A stretch of DNA of 64,000 nt. Source: Saccharomyces mikatae IFO 1815 (lineage: Eukaryota; Ascomycota; Saccharomycetes; Saccharomycetales; Saccharomycetaceae). The stretch is taken from contig NC_079265.1 in the NCBI RefSeq assembly GCF_947241705.1, positions 186,001 to 250,000 of the forward strand, written 5' to 3'. The notes beneath the pieces are model-generated. The model did not search any database. It was not told the origin of the DNA and was given only the letters and a program-made list of their open reading frames with translations. Below are positions 59,552 through 64,000 of this stretch, piece after piece. Each line of letters begins with the position of its first letter. Within the stretch, counting starts at the first letter, position 1. Both the position numbers and the translations under genes were made by a program.

Positions 59552-61576
59552 TCAAAGTGTCTTTCTATGCTCACCCACGATTTTTCTCTTGCTTATAACC
59601 TTGTAGAGCTCTTCGTCCTCTATTAGATTACCTACTAACTCTTCTATGTTTCTGAATAGCATCATGAAAGCAAAATGAGGTTCATTTAGCGGAAACTTAA
59701 GAGGCGTATCTGGTGATATCCAAAACTCTGGGCCCTGCGTATATTCCTCCATGTCTGTAATGTTCTTCAAGCGCAGTTGGTGGATGTAAGACCAATCTGA
59801 AAAACTAAGTGTGTATTCTTTATCCACAAGGCATATCCGATGGAGTTTCTTTATAGCTTTGAGTAATTCTTGCAAGTTCCTTAAGTTGTAGATTCCTGAG
59901 TCTTTTGGTAAATACCCAGAAGAAGAGAAATATTCCAGAGGAAGTATCCTTTCTGAACTAGGCGTTTTTGATAATGAAGGAAAAGATTCCTGTAAGCTTG
60001 CTGGTAGGGACGATACTCCAGAAGAGAATGATTCTGAGGTATCATCGTTGTTCTCTGGAATTTGACTAGACTGTGAGATGACTGTAACCTCTTCTAAGTC
60101 GTCCCCGCCTGTATCTGATTCTTCAAAAATTTCACCCGTATTCACCATAAGGGAGAGCGCTCGTTGACGTCCCTTGAAGACAATGGATTTGATTTTATTG
60201 TTGAATGAATCACCGATCTTAATATCTAGAGATGTGGAAATATCAAACAACAAGTCACCCACTGTGGACAATATAGCACCCATTAATGGCACAGCACCCA
60301 AGGCCCAGATAACAAAAAATGCACGACCTACACCGGTCTTTGGAGCAAAGTCACCGTAGCCAATGGTCAATAAGCATAGGAAACAAAAATATACACAATT
60401 GAAATACGACCAATTTTCTGCAAATTTGAATACAAGGGCTCCCAATAACCAGAATCCCATAAAAATTGTCACCGTCATCGATAATGAAAACCAATGCTGC
60501 TTCCTCGAGGCAGTTCTGCGAATACACTTCATTAAATCAAAAGCTTCCCTTTCAGATGAAGTTTTTTCACCCTCCATATAACGTTTCCACGCTTTGGACC
60601 TCCCATTTTCAATTCTATGGAAAAAGAAAATTGGTCCAGACGATTTCTGGATGATAGATCTCGTCATAAATACGATCAGACCCATCAACACAACTCCAGA
60701 TAGGGAAAAAATTAAAACCATTATTTTGGCACCAACAGATTCAGGTAAAATATCACCTAGTCCGACGGTTAATAATGATACCGTGCAGAAATAGAGTGCA
60801 TTTCCATAGGTAATGTGTAACAAAGCACTAAACATGCCTGAACCCCAAATCAACCATATAGAGAGTAGCACAGTGAAGGCCATAATACTTCTTTCATTTG
60901 GTAAAAGGTTAAACGTAGGAGGATATTTTTGTAGTTTATAACCAATAAAATGTATCGTCAAAATGATGGTGCATACAAGATATAAACCAGAACTGATACA
61001 TGCGAACCAGAACCCAATGGTCTTGCTATAAATGTTAGGCATGTCATTCAAGGAACATACAATCACGTCTACCAAAAGCATTCCCCCAGCTAGTGTCCAA
61101 CCTGTGATATTGATCAACTGAGATTTAAGGTACGTCAACTTCTTACTAAAATGTAACATCAGAACAATATTTGAAGTAAAGCCCAATATTAGAGACACGA
61201 TATTTACGGCAAAAACTCCAGGAGGATCAAAAACCGTTTTCACTTGGTTCATCAAAATGTCCGTGTCGCTGCTCTGTGGATTCGTCACTATAGAGTTGTT
61301 TCTTACCGATCTCCATTTTTCTACCACACAAGCTATCGAAATGGTATTAGCTATGGGACCCAAACAGGCTGTGATCACGGGAAAATAGCACGAAACTACA
61401 AACCAAAAGACAAACAAGGTTGATGAAGGCTCTGCATTGATGATACTAACTCTTTCATCCCGAAACCGCAATGCGTCCTTTAGTTCCTCTGCAAGAACAC
61501 GCTTCGTTTCTTTCACTGTGGAGTTTGCATGCGGTCTACCAGCTTGAGCTGGGCTCTCTTGGTCCGCTCTCCCCAT
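59552..61576 (-). CDS. TOK1: Tok1, outward-rectifying two-pore potassium channel
   Basis: Plasma-membrane K+ channel with eight transmembrane segments and two pore loops. The selectivity filters are TVGLGD at 270-275 and TIGYGD at 404-409. Six hydrophobic segments precede the first pore and two flank the second. The C-terminal cytosolic tail (about 440-674) is long and polar. The protein has 674 residues, while S. cerevisiae Tok1 has 691. The ATG used here corresponds to Met18 of S. cerevisiae. Upstream codons still read SKQRLRYGN, similar to the S. cerevisiae N-terminus, but no in-frame ATG occurs before an in-frame TGA. The protein therefore appears to have lost 17 N-terminal residues. It is divergent from SRS2. 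Confidence 0.95.
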   Translation of the reverse strand: MGRADQESPAQAGRPHANSTVKETKRVLAEELKDALRFRDERVSIINAEPSSTLFVFWFVVSCYFPVITACLGPIANTISIACVVEKWRSVRNNSIVTNPQSSDTDILMNQVKTVFDPPGVFAVNIVSLILGFTSNIVLMLHFSKKLTYLKSQLINITGWTLAGGMLLVDVIVCSLNDMPNIYSKTIGFWFACISSGLYLVCTIILTIHFIGYKLQKYPPTFNLLPNERSIMAFTVLLSIWLIWGSGMFSALLHITYGNALYFCTVSLLTVGLGDILPESVGAKIMVLIFSLSGVVLMGLIVFMTRSIIQKSSGPIFFFHRIENGRSKAWKRYMEGEKTSSEREAFDLMKCIRRTASRKQHWFSLSMTVTIFMGFWLLGALVFKFAENWSYFNCVYFCFLCLLTIGYGDFAPKTGVGRAFFVIWALGAVPLMGAILSTVGDLLFDISTSLDIKIGDSFNNKIKSIVFKGRQRALSLMVNTGEIFEESDTGGDDLEEVTVISQSSQIPENNDDTSESFSSGVSSLPASLQESFPSLSKTPSSERILPLEYFSSSGYLPKDSGIYNLRNLQELLKAIKKLHRICLVDKEYTLSFSDWSYIHQLRLKNITDMEEYTQGPEFWISPDTPLKFPLNEPHFAFMMLFRNIEELVGNLIEDEELYKVISKRKIVGEHRKTL

Positions 61577-62231
61577 ATTACCATATCTCAGTCTCTGTTT
61601 GGAAAGTGTCCATCAACCTTGCTATGCGTAATACAACCAGAAACAGTACTATGAGGAATATGCCTTGTTATTCAACCACGAAAGAGCCAAGACGTTTGCT
61701 CACGATCTACGAGATGCGGCTATTATTGATGGAAAAAGGTACATAGGGTCAAGTCAGTTGCTCGTATCCGGTAACTCAGTTAGTAGAAATACACAGATGG
61801 TAACGACGGCAGAGGACATTTGATTTGTATACATAACCAATACTTCACATAATGTTTAAAGCGTTTCATTGAGGGTGAAGCGCTGGATCTTCCCTACCTT
61901 GATGATAGCGCCGCATATGCATACTAGGGTAACAAGACGCGAATGCGAAAAACTCCCAGAAAACCCAAAACAAACGAAAAATGACAACATTAAAACGATG
62001 CTGATGAAAAGGATCAAGTATAGAGTTACTTCCAGATACCCCGATCCTACTGCTTAGGCCTCCTTTGCAGAGCGCGATTAACTTTTTATTTTTCAGGTTA
62101 AAAGTATATTTTTACAGGTTTTAGACATCTTTCTGTCCCCCTAGTTGTCTTTTTGCCAACGATAATTATACTCAGCGCCTTTGAGTATCACGTTACTTTA
62201 ATCTTTCGGTTTCCGAAATTTAGGGCAGCAG
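61577..62231. other. Divergent promoter region between TOK1 and SRS2
   Basis: 655 bp. It has an ACGCGA (61937-61942), a weak MCB-like site that might relate to the G1/S expression of SRS2. Frames such as 61869-62057 look spurious. No RNA gene or repeat is seen. Confidence 0.55.
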
Positions 62232-64000
62232 ATGTCGTCAAACAATGATCTTTTGTTGAATATACTATCCCAGTTAAATGCACAACAGCGAGCGGCAGCC
62301 CTCTTTGACTACACTAGAGGGTTACAGGTTATAGCGGGTCCCGGTACAGGAAAGACGAAAGTGTTGACTTCGAGGGTGGCGTATCTCATTTTGCATCATC
62401 ACATTCACCCCCGCGATATAATAGTGACTACATTTACCAATAAAGCTGCTAACGAGATGAGGGAACGTCTACAAGAAATGTTACGCGAAACAGGAGTAAA
62501 TGTTTCCGAACTCTTAATCGGTACTTTCCATAGTATTTGCCTGAAGATACTTTATAGATTTGGCCACTTAGTGGATCTACAGAAAGACTGGAGAATTATT
62601 GATGAAAAGGAAATAGACACCATTTTAGATGATATGATAGAAAAAGTCCCCGACCAAATTAGAGATTATGCCTCTTCTATCACAAGAAAAGTGAATCTAT
62701 GTATGCCGAAAAAGAATGGCGATGAGTGGTCCATTCACCCGAAGCTCATCAAGAAACATATTTCGAGGCTTAAGTCAAGCGCAATATTACCAGAGGAATA
62801 CATTTTAGACTCGAACCATGACGCTGCGCTTGCCTACTTCTACCAAATTTACCAATCGGAGCTAAGCAAGAAAAATACCCTAGATTTTGATGACTTATTA
62901 ATGTACACTTTCCGTTTGCTGACCAGAGTGCGTGTTTTATCCAACATAAAGCACGTTTTAGTTGACGAATTTCAAGATACCAACGGTATTCAATTAGACT
63001 TGATGTTTCTCTTTGCCAAGGGAAACCATCATCTCTCAAGAGGGATGACAATTGTGGGTGATCCTGATCAAAGCATATATGCTTTCAGAAACGCCTTAGC
63101 TCATAACTTCTTAGAAATGGGTAGAAAATGCCCCATCGAGTACTCGACTATAATACTTGTGGAAAATTATCGTTCCTCGCAGAAGATTCTCAACACAAGT
63201 GAAATTTTAATAACTCAACAGAACAGGGGCCGTCAGAATAGGGCTCCACTTCGTGCTCAATTCGATCTGGATTTCCCGCCAGTATATATGAACTTCCCGG
63301 CTTATTTTTTAGAGGCACCTTCCTTAGTTCGAGAACTACTTTATTTAAAAGCATTACCAAACTTATTCACGTTTAATGACTTTGCCATCTTAGTAAGGCA
63401 ACGAAGACAAATTAGGAGAATTGAAAGTGCACTCATAGAACATCAGATACCCTATAAAATCATAAGAGGTCACAGTTTTTGGGATTCAAAAGAAACAAGA
63501 GCAATGTTGAACCTACTGAAGATAATATTTTCTCCAAATGATAAGCACGCAATTCTGGCTTCACTCCTATACCCAGCAAGAGGTCTTGGTCCTGCTACTG
63601 GTGAGAAAATTAGGAACGCGCTGGAAACGCTCGCCACTGACGTATCATGCTTTCAAATATTAAAAGAAATAAGTAGTAAAAAAATAATGTTGGATATACC
63701 GACAAAGGGTCGTTCTGTCATAGCAGATTTCATTTCAATGATAGAAAACTGCCAATTATTGTTACAAGGTGCTCTACTAGCAGGTCTTTCCGACTTGTAT
63801 GATAAACTGTATGAACTGTCAGGTTTGAAGTATGAATATTTATACAAGGATGGTAAGAAAAAAACAGATCTGCTGGAAAAATCCGAACCTAACTTATTAA
63901 ATGCAAGGCATAAGAATATTGAACTTTTGAAGAACTATTTTCTGGCCCTCTTAAATAAGTCAGAATCCTCAGAAAACGAAAAAAATGATTGTGAAAGAGA
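62232..64000 (+). CDS. SRS2: Srs2 DNA helicase (3' end beyond the window)
   Basis: UvrD/PcrA-like superfamily 1 helicase with 3'-to-5' polarity that strips Rad51 from single-stranded DNA and limits recombination at forks. 589 codons are visible of about 1174. It starts MSSNNDLLLNILSQLNAQQR, with the Q-motif region first. Helicase motifs in order: Walker A GPGTGKT at 36-42, motif Ia TTFTNKAANEM, GTFHSICL, Walker B VDEFQD, motif III GDPDQSIYAFRNA, motif IV ENYRSSQ, then the 2A domain (FAILVRQRRQIRRIE). The frame is open to the last base. The Rad51- and PCNA-binding C-terminus lies outside the window. Confidence 0.98.
   Translation, partial: MSSNNDLLLNILSQLNAQQRAAALFDYTRGLQVIAGPGTGKTKVLTSRVAYLILHHHIHPRDIIVTTFTNKAANEMRERLQEMLRETGVNVSELLIGTFHSICLKILYRFGHLVDLQKDWRIIDEKEIDTILDDMIEKVPDQIRDYASSITRKVNLCMPKKNGDEWSIHPKLIKKHISRLKSSAILPEEYILDSNHDAALAYFYQIYQSELSKKNTLDFDDLLMYTFRLLTRVRVLSNIKHVLVDEFQDTNGIQLDLMFLFAKGNHHLSRGMTIVGDPDQSIYAFRNALAHNFLEMGRKCPIEYSTIILVENYRSSQKILNTSEILITQQNRGRQNRAPLRAQFDLDFPPVYMNFPAYFLEAPSLVRELLYLKALPNLFTFNDFAILVRQRRQIRRIESALIEHQIPYKIIRGHSFWDSKETRAMLNLLKIIFSPNDKHAILASLLYPARGLGPATGEKIRNALETLATDVSCFQILKEISSKKIMLDIPTKGRSVIADFISMIENCQLLLQGALLAGLSDLYDKLYELSGLKYEYLYKDGKKKTDLLEKSEPNLLNARHKNIELLKNYFLALLNKSESSENEKNDCER

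Overview
This 64-kb window is nuclear DNA of a budding yeast of the genus Saccharomyces. Gene order, orientation and protein lengths match the left arm of Saccharomyces cerevisiae chromosome X from YJL122W (ALB1) to YJL092W (SRS2). The proteins are recognisable one by one but differ from the S. cerevisiae versions I remember. Mef2, Pho86, Gzf3 and Mdv1 differ at many residues, while the Asf1 core, Cct7 and the Ime2 kinase are almost unchanged. This points to a non-cerevisiae member of the Saccharomyces clade, more distant than a strain variant. I cannot name the species without a search. No coding gene here appears to contain an intron.

Layout. 1-7.4 kb: ALB1 (5' end cut by the window), RPE1, a YJL118W-like gene, PHO86, NCA3 and ASF1. 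7.5-9.7 kb: tRNA-Ala(AGC) and tRNA-Asp(GUC), transcribed divergently, with a stack of nested solo LTRs between them (sigma, two deltas, a tau-like LTR) and a decayed delta further right. S. cerevisiae S288C carries a Ty4 element here; this window does not. 9.8-24.6 kb: MDV1, CCT7, GZF3, UTP10 and one continuous 780-codon PRM10 gene, which S288C carries as two ORFs (YJL107C and YJL108C). 24.6-38.3 kb: IME2, SET4, PAM16, GSM1 and MEF2. 38.4-39 kb: a solo delta upstream of tRNA-Arg(ACG). 39.2-64 kb: GSH1, LSB6, CHS6, SAP185, PHS1, MRPL49, BCK1, KHA1, TOK1 and the first half of SRS2, which runs off the end.

The genes do not form one pathway. They cover ribosome assembly (ALB1, UTP10), mitochondrial translation, import and fission (MRPL49, MEF2, PAM16, MDV1), chromatin and genome stability (ASF1, SET4, SRS2), signalling (IME2, BCK1, SAP185, LSB6), transcription factors (GZF3, GSM1), metabolism (RPE1, GSH1, PHS1), cell wall (NCA3, CHS6) and transport (PHO86, KHA1, TOK1, PRM10). 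Several promoters carry the expected sites: MCB boxes at ASF1, a GATA cluster at GZF3, PAC/RRPE at UTP10, URS1/T4C at IME2, and a compact Met31-Cbf1-Yap1 module at GSH1.

I found no clearly undescribed system. The points most worth a second look are the nested LTR stack, the intact PRM10 fusion, the GSH1 module, an exact Rpn4-type PACE upstream of MEF2, an overlapping upstream ATG at MDV1, a shifted start in TOK1, and an unresolved snoRNA interval between PAM16 and GSM1.
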